Assembly (NCBI GenBank): GCA_035564555.1
Contig: DATMTS010000106.1
Span: forward strand, 62,001-126,000
Direction: 5' to 3'
Length of the DNA: 64,000 bases
Source: DATMTS01 sp035564555
GTDB taxonomy: Bacteria > Actinomycetota > Actinomycetes > Actinomycetales > Microbacteriaceae
The position numbers were made by a program, and so were the translations under genes. Positions 22,140 to 33,864 of this stretch are shown here, piece by piece. The notes below the pieces were generated by a model. That model had not been told where the DNA came from. It did not search any database and worked only from the letters and a program-made list of their open reading frames with translations. The number at the start of each line of letters is the position of its first letter. Positions within the stretch are counted from its first letter, which is position 1.

Positions 22140-24737
22140 ATGTCTTCTACTTCCCATCGGCTGCGTCACGCACGGGCGGGCATCTTGCGCAAAGCGATGG
22201 CCGCCCTAGCCGTGTCTGCCACCGTGTTGGCGATCCTGGGCCTCGCCGCGCCCGCACAGGCGACCTCGGGCTCCCCCGCCCCCGCCGCGTACACCGAGAC
22301 CTACCGGCCGCAATTTCACTTCACACCCCAAATGAACTGGATGAACGACCCGAACGGGCTCGTCTACTACAAGGGCGAATACCACCTGTTCTTCCAGTAC
22401 AACCCCAGCGGGAACACCTGGGGGAACATGTCGTGGGGGCACGCGGTGAGCCGCGACCTCGTGCACTGGACCCAACTGCCCGTAGCCATACCGCAGGACG
22501 CGAACGAGATGGTGTTCTCCGGCAGCGCAGTGGTGGACACGCACAACACCACGGGGTTCAGCACGCCCGGACATCCTGCGATCGTCGCCATCTACACAAG
22601 CCTCGACAAGGCCACGAACCAGCAGCGGCAGTCGATCGCGTACAGCACCGACGACGGACGCACATTCACCAAGTACTCCGGGAACCCTGTGCTCGACATC
22701 GGGTCGAGCAACTTCCGCGATCCCAAGGTCTTCTGGTACGCACCGGCACACGAGTGGCTGATGGCGGCCGCGCTCTCCGACCAGCACAAGATCACCTTCT
22801 ACAGTTCCCCCGACCTGAAGCGTTGGACGCACCTCAGCGACTTCGGTCCTGCCGGCGCGACCGGCGGAGTGTGGGAGTGCCCTGACCTCTTCCCGATGCC
22901 GGATCCCTCCCATCCCGGAAAGCAGAAGTGGGTCCTCGTCGTCAACCTCAACCCGGGAGGCGTCGCCGGCGGCTCCGGCGCCCAGTACTTCACCGGCGAG
23001 TTCGACGGCACGACCTTCACCGCGGACGACAAGGCCTACGTTCCCCCGACGGGCACGTCGTTGGGAAGCTTCGACAACGGGTCCTGGGACGGATGGACCA
23101 CCGCCGGGACTGCGTTCGGCACCGCGCCCACGCCCGGCGACGCACCCGGACAGGGCGGCGTATCCGGGTACGTAGGAGCCGGGCTCGCGAACAGCTTCAA
23201 CGGCGGAGACGGCTCGACCGGAACGCTTTCGTCACCCGACTTCACGATCAACCAGGCGTACCTGAACTTCTTGGTCGGCGGTGGCAACCACCCGTATGTC
23301 CCGGGCGCGGTCGTGGGCGACGGCCTGCCGGCCGGCACGACCTTCGCCGACTTCGAGGGGCCGACCTATGGGTCGGGCTGGACGACGACGGGCGACTTCG
23401 CCGGCACCGCGCCGGCCGCAGGCACACTACCCGATCAGCAGCAGGTGACGGGCTACATCGGCAATCAGCTGGTCAACACCTATATCAACGGGGACGTGTC
23501 GCAAGGCACGATCAGCTCACCCTCCTTCACGGTTTCGAGCGGCTACATCAACCTGCTCGTGGGTGGCGGCAACCACCCGTGGGGCTCGCCGAACCCGACA
23601 GCGGTCGATCTCGTGATCGACGGCAAGGTCGTGGCGAGCGCCACCGGCCAGAACGCCGAGACCCTGAACTGGACGGCGTGGGACGTGCGAGCCTACGCAG
23701 GAAAGACCGCGACCATCCAGATCGTCGATCAGAACGCAGGCGGCTGGGGCCACCTCAACGTCGACCAGATCATGTTCTCGCCTTCTGCCGCGCCTCCGCG
23801 GGCATCTGACACCTCGGTGCGGCTGGTCGTCGATGGACAGGTCGTGCGCTCTGCCACCGGTTCGAACAGTGAAACCCTCGACTGGAACAGCTGGAACCTC
23901 AGCGACCTGCGGGGCAAGACCGCTCATCTCGAGCTCGTCGACGACAACACCGATGGGTGGGGTCACATCCTCGCCGATCAGTTCGCTCTCTCCGGTGTCG
24001 CCGCTCAGTCGGCGATCCAGCGCGCTCATTGGATCGACTTCGGCAAGGACGACTATGCGGCCGTCACCTACAACGACGCGCCAGGCGGCAAGCGCATCAT
24101 GATCGGCTGGATGAACAACTGGGACTACGGCGGATCCATCCCGACCTCGCCGTGGCGCAGCGCGATGACGATCCCGCGGGAGCTGTCGCTGGTGCCCGCG
24201 GACGGCACGAACGTGCTCGTTCAGAAGCCGGTGCAGCAACTCCACCAGCTGATCACCTCCCCTGCGACGCATGTCGAGCACCAGGCGCTACCGGAAGGCA
24301 CAACCGCCCTCAAGGCACAGGGCGAGACCGCCGACATCGACGCCGTCCTCACACCGGGCACGGCAAAGACCTTCGGCCTCAAAGTGCGAGTGGGCAACGG
24401 CCAGGAGACCCTCATCGGGTACGACGACACGACGGGGGAGGTCTATGTCGACCGAACCAGATCGGGCGACGTCGGTTTCGATCCCAGCTTCGCCACCAGC
24501 GTGCAGAGGGCCCCACTGAAGCTGGACGGCGGCAAGCTCAAGCTGCACATCCTCGTCGACTGGTCGTCGGTGGAAGTATTCGCAAACGACGGCAAGGTGC
24601 TGATCACCGATCAGATCTTCCCGGCGCCGTCGAGCACGGGCATCGCCGCATACTCCACGGGAGGGACTGCCTCGCTGGTGTCACTGACCGTGCACGGGAT
24701 GGCGTCCGCCTGGGCCAAGGCAGGCAGTGTGCAGTAG
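22140..24737 (+). CDS. Secreted GH32 fructan hydrolase (levanase/inulinase type) with inserted modules
   Basis: An 865-residue secreted enzyme. A signal peptide covers about 1-41 (LAVSATVLAILGLAAPAQA). The five-bladed propeller has WMNDPNG with nucleophile Asp70, FRDP with Asp194, and WECP with acid/base Glu246. The C-terminal beta-sandwich ends VLITDQIFPAPSSTGIAAYS. Between about residues 300 and 620 lie extra modules: half a module, then a whole homologous module, then the second half of the first (LNFLVGGGNHP/YINLLVGGGNHP and WGHLNVDQIMFS/WGHILADQFALS), so one copy is nested in another. It releases fructose from levan, inulin or sucrose. A LacI-type operator lies in the promoter. Confidence 0.93.
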   Translation: MSSTSHRLRHARAGILRKAMAALAVSATVLAILGLAAPAQATSGSPAPAAYTETYRPQFHFTPQMNWMNDPNGLVYYKGEYHLFFQYNPSGNTWGNMSWGHAVSRDLVHWTQLPVAIPQDANEMVFSGSAVVDTHNTTGFSTPGHPAIVAIYTSLDKATNQQRQSIAYSTDDGRTFTKYSGNPVLDIGSSNFRDPKVFWYAPAHEWLMAAALSDQHKITFYSSPDLKRWTHLSDFGPAGATGGVWECPDLFPMPDPSHPGKQKWVLVVNLNPGGVAGGSGAQYFTGEFDGTTFTADDKAYVPPTGTSLGSFDNGSWDGWTTAGTAFGTAPTPGDAPGQGGVSGYVGAGLANSFNGGDGSTGTLSSPDFTINQAYLNFLVGGGNHPYVPGAVVGDGLPAGTTFADFEGPTYGSGWTTTGDFAGTAPAAGTLPDQQQVTGYIGNQLVNTYINGDVSQGTISSPSFTVSSGYINLLVGGGNHPWGSPNPTAVDLVIDGKVVASATGQNAETLNWTAWDVRAYAGKTATIQIVDQNAGGWGHLNVDQIMFSPSAAPPRASDTSVRLVVDGQVVRSATGSNSETLDWNSWNLSDLRGKTAHLELVDDNTDGWGHILADQFALSGVAAQSAIQRAHWIDFGKDDYAAVTYNDAPGGKRIMIGWMNNWDYGGSIPTSPWRSAMTIPRELSLVPADGTNVLVQKPVQQLHQLITSPATHVEHQALPEGTTALKAQGETADIDAVLTPGTAKTFGLKVRVGNGQETLIGYDDTTGEVYVDRTRSGDVGFDPSFATSVQRAPLKLDGGKLKLHILVDWSSVEVFANDGKVLITDQIFPAPSSTGIAAYSTGGTASLVSLTVHGMASAWAKAGSVQ

Positions 24738-24758
24738 TCCGCGCGACTGTCGGCGCGA

Positions 24759-24800
24759 CGCGTGAGGGGTGGGGCGGCTCCTGGCCTCCCCCCTCACGCG
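24759..24800. terminator. Hairpin between convergent genes, likely bidirectional terminator
   Basis: CGCGTGAGGGG (24759-24769) pairs perfectly with CCCCTCACGCG (24790-24800) across a 20-nt loop that can pair further. It lies 21 nt behind the GH32 stop and overlaps the end of the opposing small gene. No T-run is present. Confidence 0.6.
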
Positions 24801-25090
24801 CGCTTGAGCGTATACCAGCGGTCGCGGGATCGCCGAGTCAGAGTCCACGCCGGAACCTCGGCGACCGAGGATGTGACGTGCACGACATGCTGCGCGACCT
24901 GCTCTGCGAGTTCGGCGTCTTCGGCGGTGAACCGTACGGTCAACCGCGGTTCGCCGCGCACGACGTTCACGCTCGACGCCTCGGCCGTGGCCAGTGTTGA
25001 CGCGGCATCCGTCGCGATCGGCAGCACCCGGTCGGGCCGTGTGCCGGGAGCCAGCGCGCCGATCGTCATGGTCACCCGGAACGAAGGCAT
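24794..25090 (-). CDS. Conserved small hypothetical protein
   Basis: A 98-residue soluble protein without recognisable domain. It has an ordered alternating pattern (PSFRVTMTIGALAPGTRPDR, LTVRFTAEDAELAEQVAQHV) that suggests a small alpha/beta fold, and it ends WTLTRRSRDRWYTLKRA. There is no signal peptide or membrane segment. Codon use is normal for the region. A CAGGGT box 6 nt before the ATG at 25090 could serve as a weak -10 for a leaderless message. It is a lone gene between the GH32 and helicase genes. Function unknown. Confidence 0.7.
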   Translation of the reverse strand: MPSFRVTMTIGALAPGTRPDRVLPIATDAASTLATAEASSVNVVRGEPRLTVRFTAEDAELAEQVAQHVVHVTSSVAEVPAWTLTRRSRDRWYTLKRA

Positions 25091-25199
25091 GACTCAACCC
25101 TGCCATCCGACACCCGATTCGTGACCAGCACAGTGACTCAGAGCGGTTCCCTATCCAGGCGGGGCCGGCTTCGTCGCAGGTCCGTGACAGCATGGAGGG

Positions 25200-28730
<3,531 letters not shown>

Positions 28731-28744
28731 GCCGCCATGCCGCG

Positions 28745-29647
28745 CTACTCGATCAGCTTCGCCTTGCGCAGCGCGCCGGTCACGGCGGTCAGGTAAGCGA
28801 GGTAGCCGCGGGAGTTCGGGTGCAGCGCGTCGAGGCCCTTCAGCACGAACCACGGATCCTTCGAGGTGACTCCGTGCCCGGCGAAGCTCACGTCGACATA
28901 CGCGATATCAGCGCCGGCTCGCTGCTGGCCGGCCACCGCCTGCTTGATCGCATCGTTGAGGGCGATCACCGAGGCGTCCACGGCGACGATCGTCGAGAAA
29001 TTCGGATTCGACGGCTTCGGCACGTCGTAGAACGAGGGATAGCCGGTCACCAGAACGCGCGCATTGGGAGCGGCCGCCTCCACCGCCCGATAGACGGACG
29101 TCAGCTTCGTCGACAGCGTGCCGAGCAGCTTGATCGAAGCCCGCACCGACGACTCGCAGGCATCCGTGGTTCGACGCGTGCACAGCGCGGGCAGAGCCGC
29201 GACATCCAGATCGTTGCCGCCGACGCTCAGCGTGACGAGTTCGATCGATGGTCCGAGCGCGCCGAGCTGCCTGCGCAGCACGTCGCGGGTCGTCGCTCCG
29301 CTGCAGGTCGCGTTGGTCTCCAGCCGCACCGCGGGATTCTCGCCGAGCAGCGCGGGGTAGCCGTACGGGCTGCGCAGGCAGGCGCCTTGTTCGTCGCCGC
29401 CGCCCTGGCCCGCGGCGAACGAATCGCCCAACGCCACGTAGGTGAGCGGGTCGGTCGCGGTGCCCGGTTGCGGCTCGCCTCGGCGGGGACCGGATGCCGT
29501 CGGCGTCGGAGCGGAACGCGGCGCCGACGACGCGTTGGGAGCCGGAGCCGGCGGAGGCGCCGACGTCTTGGAGACGGCTAGCGTCATGACCATGGCGAGC
29601 ACGAGAGCGCACGACACGGCCAGTGCTGCGGTGTATCGGGCTCGCAT
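28745..29647 (-). CDS. Secreted or membrane-anchored SGNH/GDSL hydrolase
   Basis: A 300-residue protein. The N-terminal hydrophobic stretch (YTAALAVSCALVLAMVMTLA) is a signal peptide or anchor, followed by a Pro/Ala/Thr-rich linker to about residue 65. The catalytic domain has GDSFAAG (Ser76), the oxyanion Asn of GGNDLD, and the Asp-His pair in DALHPNSRG; Cys residues (ACLRS, ATCSG, LCTRR, ACESS) could form disulfides. This pattern resembles actinobacterial secreted lipases/esterases of the GDSL type. The start ATG at 29647 follows a TAAAGT box by 7 nt and has no ribosome site, suggesting leaderless expression. The gene converges on the helicase gene. Substrate unknown. Confidence 0.88.
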   Translation of the reverse strand: MRARYTAALAVSCALVLAMVMTLAVSKTSAPPPAPAPNASSAPRSAPTPTASGPRRGEPQPGTATDPLTYVALGDSFAAGQGGGDEQGACLRSPYGYPALLGENPAVRLETNATCSGATTRDVLRRQLGALGPSIELVTLSVGGNDLDVAALPALCTRRTTDACESSVRASIKLLGTLSTKLTSVYRAVEAAAPNARVLVTGYPSFYDVPKPSNPNFSTIVAVDASVIALNDAIKQAVAGQQRAGADIAYVDVSFAGHGVTSKDPWFVLKGLDALHPNSRGYLAYLTAVTGALRKAKLIE

Positions 29648-29654
29648 TGTCTCG

Positions 29655-29660
29655 ACTTTA
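29655..29660 (-). promoter_or_regulatory. -10 box of a leaderless transcript
   Basis: TAAAGT on the minus strand lies 7 nt before the ATG at 29647 of the SGNH hydrolase gene. Confidence 0.5.
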
Positions 29661-29755
29661 CGGGGAACGGCTGAGTGAATCCGAGAGGCGCCTGTGCGGG
29701 TGTCGCGCATTCGTCACACTTCGGTCGGGCGGTTGACGGGCCGCTTCGCCGACCA

Positions 29756-29761
29756 TACCGT
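29756..29761 (+). promoter_or_regulatory. -10 box of a leaderless transcript
   Basis: TACCGT ends 6 nt before the GTG at 29768, so the message would begin at the start codon. Confidence 0.45.
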
Positions 29762-29767
29762 CGAGGG

Positions 29768-30127
29768 GTGGACCGCACCGATTGGATCGAACACCGCAGG
29801 CACGATGGCGAACTCGTCGGATGGATGCGCCCGGAGGGCGAACGGTTCGTGCCCGTCGATCTGCTCGGCCGCGACCTGGGCGAGGCCGTCGAATGGCTCA
29901 CCGCTGAAGAGACATTGGATGCCGTCGGCCTCGGCTATCTCGCGGAGCCGTACCTGCTGCGCCTGGAGAGCGGCCTCGACCTGCGCGTGCTGATCACCGA
30001 GGTGAGCACGCAGCGCATCCGGGTGAAGAAAGACGATTTCGGTGCGATCGATGCTCCGATCAACAACTACGAGTTGCCGTTCCCCGCACCCGTCGAGTTG
30101 CGAATTTCAACCCGCGAACGCCTCTGA
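29768..30127 (+). CDS. Conserved hypothetical protein
   Basis: A 119-residue acidic soluble protein: DRTDWIEHRRHDGELVGWMR, then FVPVDLLGRDLGEAVEWLTA, then LRVLITEVSTQRIRVKKDDF. No domain is recognised with confidence. The pattern (a short beta-rich start, a helix with EAVEWL, another beta-rich part) is seen in small actinobacterial proteins of unknown function. GTG at 29768 is used because upstream in-frame codons extend into the divergent gene's promoter, and a TACCGT box 6 nt away suggests a leaderless start. It is a single gene between the SGNH hydrolase and nucleoside hydrolase genes. Confidence 0.72.
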   Translation: MDRTDWIEHRRHDGELVGWMRPEGERFVPVDLLGRDLGEAVEWLTAEETLDAVGLGYLAEPYLLRLESGLDLRVLITEVSTQRIRVKKDDFGAIDAPINNYELPFPAPVELRISTRERL

Positions 30128-30279
30128 CGCTCGCGCAGAGTTCCAACAGGACCCGGCCGACGGGCGATGCCCGCGATCGTTCGCACAGCGGTGGCGGTGC
30201 AACCCGATTCGATCAGCTACCCTCGGTATCCACATGGCGAGGCGCGAGACCCGCGCGTTCTCGCGATCTGGGAGGCACC

Positions 30280-31239
30280 ATGGCGACTCGGCTCATCCTC
30301 GACTGCGACACAGGAACCGACGATGCGGTCGCCATCATGGCGGCGGTCGGCCATCGTGCGCTTCAGCTGGTGGCGGTGACAACGGTCAACGGCAACGCTC
30401 CGTTGGCGAACACGACGGACAACACGCTTCGCGTGCTCGACCACCTCGGTGCTTCGGTGCCCGTGTATCCGGGCGCGGGCCGGCCGCTTATCCGGCCGGA
30501 CTTCCCGGTGCCGCGCGAGGTGCTCAACGCCGACAATCCGGAATTCCAGGTGATGGAACTCGAACTGCCGGCCGCCGTCACGGTGCCGCAGACCACGACC
30601 GCCGTGAGCTTCTTGATCGAGACCTACCTCTCGGAAACCGCACGAGACATCGTGCTCGTCGCCACCGGTCCGCTGACCAACCTCGCCGCCGCGCTGGCCG
30701 CGGAGCCTCGGCTGGCCGAGCGGATCCCGCGCTTGGTGATCATGGGCGGCGCGGTCGCCGGCGGCAACGTCACCGCGTCGGCGGAGTTCAACTTCTGGGT
30801 CGATCCCGAGGCGGCCGAGGCGGTGCTGAGCTCCGGCATCCGGGATGTCACGATCGTTCCGCTGGATGCCACGCAGTCGGCGCCGATCACGCTCGCCGAC
30901 TGCGACACGTTCGACACCATCGGCACTCCCGCCGCGTTGGCGGCGAGTTCGCTCGTGCGGCATCGCATCCGCACCGAGCTTGCGGGTGCCGGCAACACGC
31001 CTCCGCACAGCACGCCGGTGCACGACGCGCTTTGCGTCGCCTATCTCGTCGACCCCGACGTGATCACTTCGACGACGCATCGACCGGTGCACGTCGAGAC
31101 GGGCGCCGGCCGGACGCTCGGCGAACTCGTGCTCGACGACCGGCCGTGGGCACCGGAACGGCCGAACGCGGTGGTGGCGCTGCGCGCCGACGCCGGTCGA
31201 TTCAGTGTGGTGCTGGCGGAGGCATTCGCGGCGGGATAG
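30280..31239 (+). CDS. Inosine-uridine type nucleoside hydrolase
   Basis: A 319-residue nucleoside hydrolase. The calcium-binding N-terminal motif is LILDCDTGTDDAVAI (Asp8, Asp10, Asp14, Asp15). It also has VTTVNGNAPLANTTDN, VATGPLTNLAAAL, LVIMGGAVAGGNVT, AEFNFWVDPEAA and the active-site His in TPVHDALCVAY. It cleaves the N-glycosidic bond of nucleosides, giving ribose and base, in the cytoplasm. The ATG at 30280 follows GGGAGG by 4 nt. It precedes the LacI/ABC/GH130 block but has its own upstream region of about 150 nt, so joint regulation is uncertain. Confidence 0.93.
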   Translation: MATRLILDCDTGTDDAVAIMAAVGHRALQLVAVTTVNGNAPLANTTDNTLRVLDHLGASVPVYPGAGRPLIRPDFPVPREVLNADNPEFQVMELELPAAVTVPQTTTAVSFLIETYLSETARDIVLVATGPLTNLAAALAAEPRLAERIPRLVIMGGAVAGGNVTASAEFNFWVDPEAAEAVLSSGIRDVTIVPLDATQSAPITLADCDTFDTIGTPAALAASSLVRHRIRTELAGAGNTPPHSTPVHDALCVAYLVDPDVITSTTHRPVHVETGAGRTLGELVLDDRPWAPERPNAVVALRADAGRFSVVLAEAFAAG

Positions 31240-31332
31240 CCACCGACTCAAGACGGTTCGTGCGCGGCGCAGGCCATCCCAGCCGGGACCGGCAGTTGGT
31301 GACGCAGTGAATCGACTCCCGCCCGCCACCCC

Positions 31333-31361
31333 TTGACACCTCCTCTAAACCGGTTCAAAAT
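31333..31361 (+). promoter_or_regulatory. Promoter of the LacI-ABC-GH130 operon
   Basis: TTGACA (31333-31338), 17 nt, then CAAAAT (31356-31361). One LacI-type palindrome lies inside the spacer and a second downstream, so repression and autoregulation are likely. Confidence 0.65.
31347..31356. promoter_or_regulatory. LacI-type operator 1 (AAACCGGTTC)
   Basis: AAACCGGTTC is a near-perfect palindrome centred on CG, within the promoter spacer. Its centre is 32 bp, about three helical turns, from the second operator. Confidence 0.7.
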
Positions 31362-31378
31362 CGGCTTCGAACGCGCTT

Positions 31379-31388
31379 AAACCGGTTT
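31379..31388. promoter_or_regulatory. LacI-type operator 2 (AAACCGGTTT)
   Basis: AAACCGGTTT is an exact 10-bp palindrome, 6 nt before the lacI start codon. Together with operator 1 it gives a paired site for the adjacent LacI protein. Confidence 0.75.
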
Positions 31389-31394
31389 GAAACG

Positions 31395-32477
31395 ATGAGG
31401 TTCACAATGGTGCGCAGACCCACGATCGACGACGTCGCACGCGCAGCGGGGGTGAGCAAAGGGCTCGTCTCGCTCACGCTCAACGACCGGCCGGGAGTGC
31501 GCGCGGAGACGCGCGACCGCATCCGCGCGGCGGCCGATGACCTCGGCTGGCGCCCGAATCCCAGTGCCCGCAGTCTGACCAACCGAAGGGCGTACGCCCT
31601 GGGGCTCGTGGTTCGCCGCGATCCGCACGTGATCGAGGTGGATCCGTTCTTCTCCTCCTTCATCGCCGGTGTCGAGACGGTGCTCGCCGAACGCAATCAG
31701 GTACTCGTGCTCAGCGTCGTGCCTGATGCCGAGGCGGAGGCCGAGACGTATCGCAGGCTCAGCATCGACAATCGGGTCGACGGCTTTCTGATCACCGATC
31801 TGCTGGGAGACGATCCGCGCATTCCGCTGATCGCCGATCTCGATCAGAACGCGGTGACCCTCGGCCGCCCGGACTGTGAAACGCCGTTCCCGGTGATCAG
31901 TCGCGACTACGACCGCGGCATCGAAGACCTCACCACGCATCTGATCGACCTGGGGCATCGCCGCATCGCGCATGTCACCGGAGACCAGCACATGCAGCAC
32001 GGTCGGTCCCGTGCCGAGCGCTTCGCGGCGACAGCGCACGACCTCGGCATCGATCCGCTCGTCGCGAGGGCCGACTTCTCGCCGGAGCAGGGCGCCCGCG
32101 CGACCCGCGAACTGCTCGGGCTCGCGCATCCCCCGACCGCGATCATCTACGCGAACGATCCGATGGCGATCGCCGGCATGGCGGTCGCACACGAGCGCGG
32201 ATTGCAACTGCCGCATGACCTCTCGATCGCCGGCATGGACGGTTCGGAGATGGGTCGCTACGTGTTCCCGACGCTCACGACACTCGACAACGACCCGTTG
32301 GGGTGGGGCAGCGCGGCCGCCACCACGCTGCTGCAGCTGATCGAGAACGGAGCGGCCGAGGATGTCGCGCTGCCGCCGGCGGCTCTGATCGCGCGCGGAT
32401 CCACCGAACCGCCGGCATCGCGACGCACCGGCTCGCCACCGCACCGGGCCTGGCAGCCCCTGACACCGCAGCCCTGA
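31395..32477 (+). CDS. LacI family regulator of the GH130 sugar operon
   Basis: A 360-residue LacI/GalR repressor. The helix-turn-helix is PTIDDVARAAGVSKGLVSLT, the hinge is PNPSARSLTN, and the effector domain includes ALGLVVRRDPHVIEVDPFFS, LGHRRIAHVTGDQHM and IIYANDPMAIAGMAVAHERG. The ATG at 31395 or the one at 31407 (MVRRPTIDD) could initiate; the second has the more usual spacing to the helix-turn-helix. Two AAACCGGTT operators just upstream indicate autoregulation. It is followed after 72 nt by the importer genes on the same strand. The inducer is probably the sugar carried by that importer. Confidence 0.92.
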   Translation: MRFTMVRRPTIDDVARAAGVSKGLVSLTLNDRPGVRAETRDRIRAAADDLGWRPNPSARSLTNRRAYALGLVVRRDPHVIEVDPFFSSFIAGVETVLAERNQVLVLSVVPDAEAEAETYRRLSIDNRVDGFLITDLLGDDPRIPLIADLDQNAVTLGRPDCETPFPVISRDYDRGIEDLTTHLIDLGHRRIAHVTGDQHMQHGRSRAERFAATAHDLGIDPLVARADFSPEQGARATRELLGLAHPPTAIIYANDPMAIAGMAVAHERGLQLPHDLSIAGMDGSEMGRYVFPTLTTLDNDPLGWGSAAATTLLQLIENGAAEDVALPPAALIARGSTEPPASRRTGSPPHRAWQPLTPQP

Positions 32478-32508
32478 CAAGCGCAATACCGAGGTTCACA
32501 GACGCAAA

Positions 32509-32535
32509 CACCACAGACACAGCACCACAGACACA
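32509..32535 (+). repeat. CACCACAGACACA direct repeats in a C/A-rich leader
   Basis: CACCACAGACACA occurs at 32509-32521 and 32523-32535 in a leader almost free of G and T, just before the AAAGGAG ribosome site (32537-32543) of the binding-protein gene. Such RNA is unstructured and would favour strong translation. Confidence 0.65.
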
Positions 32536-32549
32536 CAAAGGAGCAGCTG

Positions 32550-33860
32550 ATGCCCAATCTCACCATGAAGCACAGACGCACCATGACGGCAGCCGTGGCG
32601 ACTCTGGCCGCCACGGCGCTCGCCCTGACCGGATGCTCGGGAAGCGGCGGCGGCGGATCGAACGCCATGAAAGCGCACGGCCCGATCACGATCTGGTACT
32701 CCAACAACGCCCAGGAGGTGCAATGGGGCAAGGCGATGGTCGCGGCCTGGAACGCGAAACATCCCAAGGAGAAGATCAAAGGCCAGGAGGTTCCGGCAGG
32801 CAAGAGCACGGAGGAGGTCATCGGCGCGGCGATCACGGCGGGCACCACTCCGTGCCTGGTGTTCAACAACCTGCCGGCGGCGACCGGTCAATTCCAGAAG
32901 CAAGGCGGTCTCGTCGACATCTCCAAGTTCCCCGGCGCCGACGCATACATCGAGGCGCGCAGCGGAAAGACCACGGCCGATCAGTACAAGTCGTCAGACG
33001 GCGACTTCTACCAGATGCCCTGGAAGTCGAACCCGGTGATGATCTTCTACAACAAGGCGATCTTCACGAAGGCCGGCCTCGACGCGAACAACCCCAAGCT
33101 GTCGACCTACGCCGACTTCCTGGCTACTGCGAAGAAGATCAAGGACAGCGCAGCGGCGCCGTACGCGATCTACCCCTCGCCGACAAGCGAGTTCTTCCAG
33201 CCGAACTTCGACTTCCTCCCGCTGTATGCCGCCGAGACCAACGGCGCATCCATCATCAAGAACGGCAAGGCCACGATCGACAGCCAAGCCGGCTACGACG
33301 TCGCGAGCTTCTGGAAGTCCATCTACTCCCAGAACCTCGCGGGCAAGGAGCCCGTGCAGTCGGACCCGTTCGCCAGCGGACAGTCCGCGATGGCGATCGT
33401 CGGCCCCTGGGCGATCCCGGTGTACAGCAAGGTGAAGTGGGGCGAGGTTCCGGTGCCGACCAAGAACGGCACCAGCAAGGAGAACACCTGGACCTTCCCG
33501 GATGCCAAGAACATCGGCATGTACACCTCGTGCAAGAACCAGGGCACCGCATGGGACGTACTGAAGTTCGCGACGAGCAAGGATCAGGACGGCAAACTGC
33601 TGCAGGTCACCGGGCAGATGCCGATCCGTACCGGCCTGAGATCGGCCTACTCGGACTACTTCGCGAAGAACCCGGCGTATGTCGACTTCGCCAGCCAGTC
33701 GGAGCGCACGACCGACGACCCGACCGGCCCCAACTCGATCGCGACCCTGCAGGATCTGCGCAACTTCTACACGAAGGCCGTCATCTCAGGCCAGGGCGAC
33801 TTGAAGTCGGCCCTGTCGCAGGCCGCGCAGAAGATGACGGCCGAATGGGCGAAGAAGTAG
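32550..33860 (+). CDS. Extracellular solute-binding lipoprotein of sugar ABC importer
   Basis: A 436-residue binding protein of the CUT1 family. The signal HRRTMTAAVATLAATALALT precedes the lipobox TGC (Cys near residue 28). The mature part has ITIWYSNNAQEVQWGKAMVA, PVMIFYNKAIFTKAG and FASGQSAMAIVGPWAIPVYS, typical of extracellular oligosaccharide receptors. AAAGGAG lies 6 nt before the ATG. The first permease gene starts 4 nt after the stop, without the stem-loop seen in the other two importers of this window. The neighbouring GH130 enzyme suggests a mannoside or related oligosaccharide; this is inference. Confidence 0.92.
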   Translation: MPNLTMKHRRTMTAAVATLAATALALTGCSGSGGGGSNAMKAHGPITIWYSNNAQEVQWGKAMVAAWNAKHPKEKIKGQEVPAGKSTEEVIGAAITAGTTPCLVFNNLPAATGQFQKQGGLVDISKFPGADAYIEARSGKTTADQYKSSDGDFYQMPWKSNPVMIFYNKAIFTKAGLDANNPKLSTYADFLATAKKIKDSAAAPYAIYPSPTSEFFQPNFDFLPLYAAETNGASIIKNGKATIDSQAGYDVASFWKSIYSQNLAGKEPVQSDPFASGQSAMAIVGPWAIPVYSKVKWGEVPVPTKNGTSKENTWTFPDAKNIGMYTSCKNQGTAWDVLKFATSKDQDGKLLQVTGQMPIRTGLRSAYSDYFAKNPAYVDFASQSERTTDDPTGPNSIATLQDLRNFYTKAVISGQGDLKSALSQAAQKMTAEWAKK

Positions 33861-33864
33861 CGCC

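Noticed and set aside
30217..31329. 370-codon minus-strand frame opposite the nucleoside hydrolase
   Set aside because: The plus-strand protein has all family motifs; the antisense product has none and would cover the LacI promoter.
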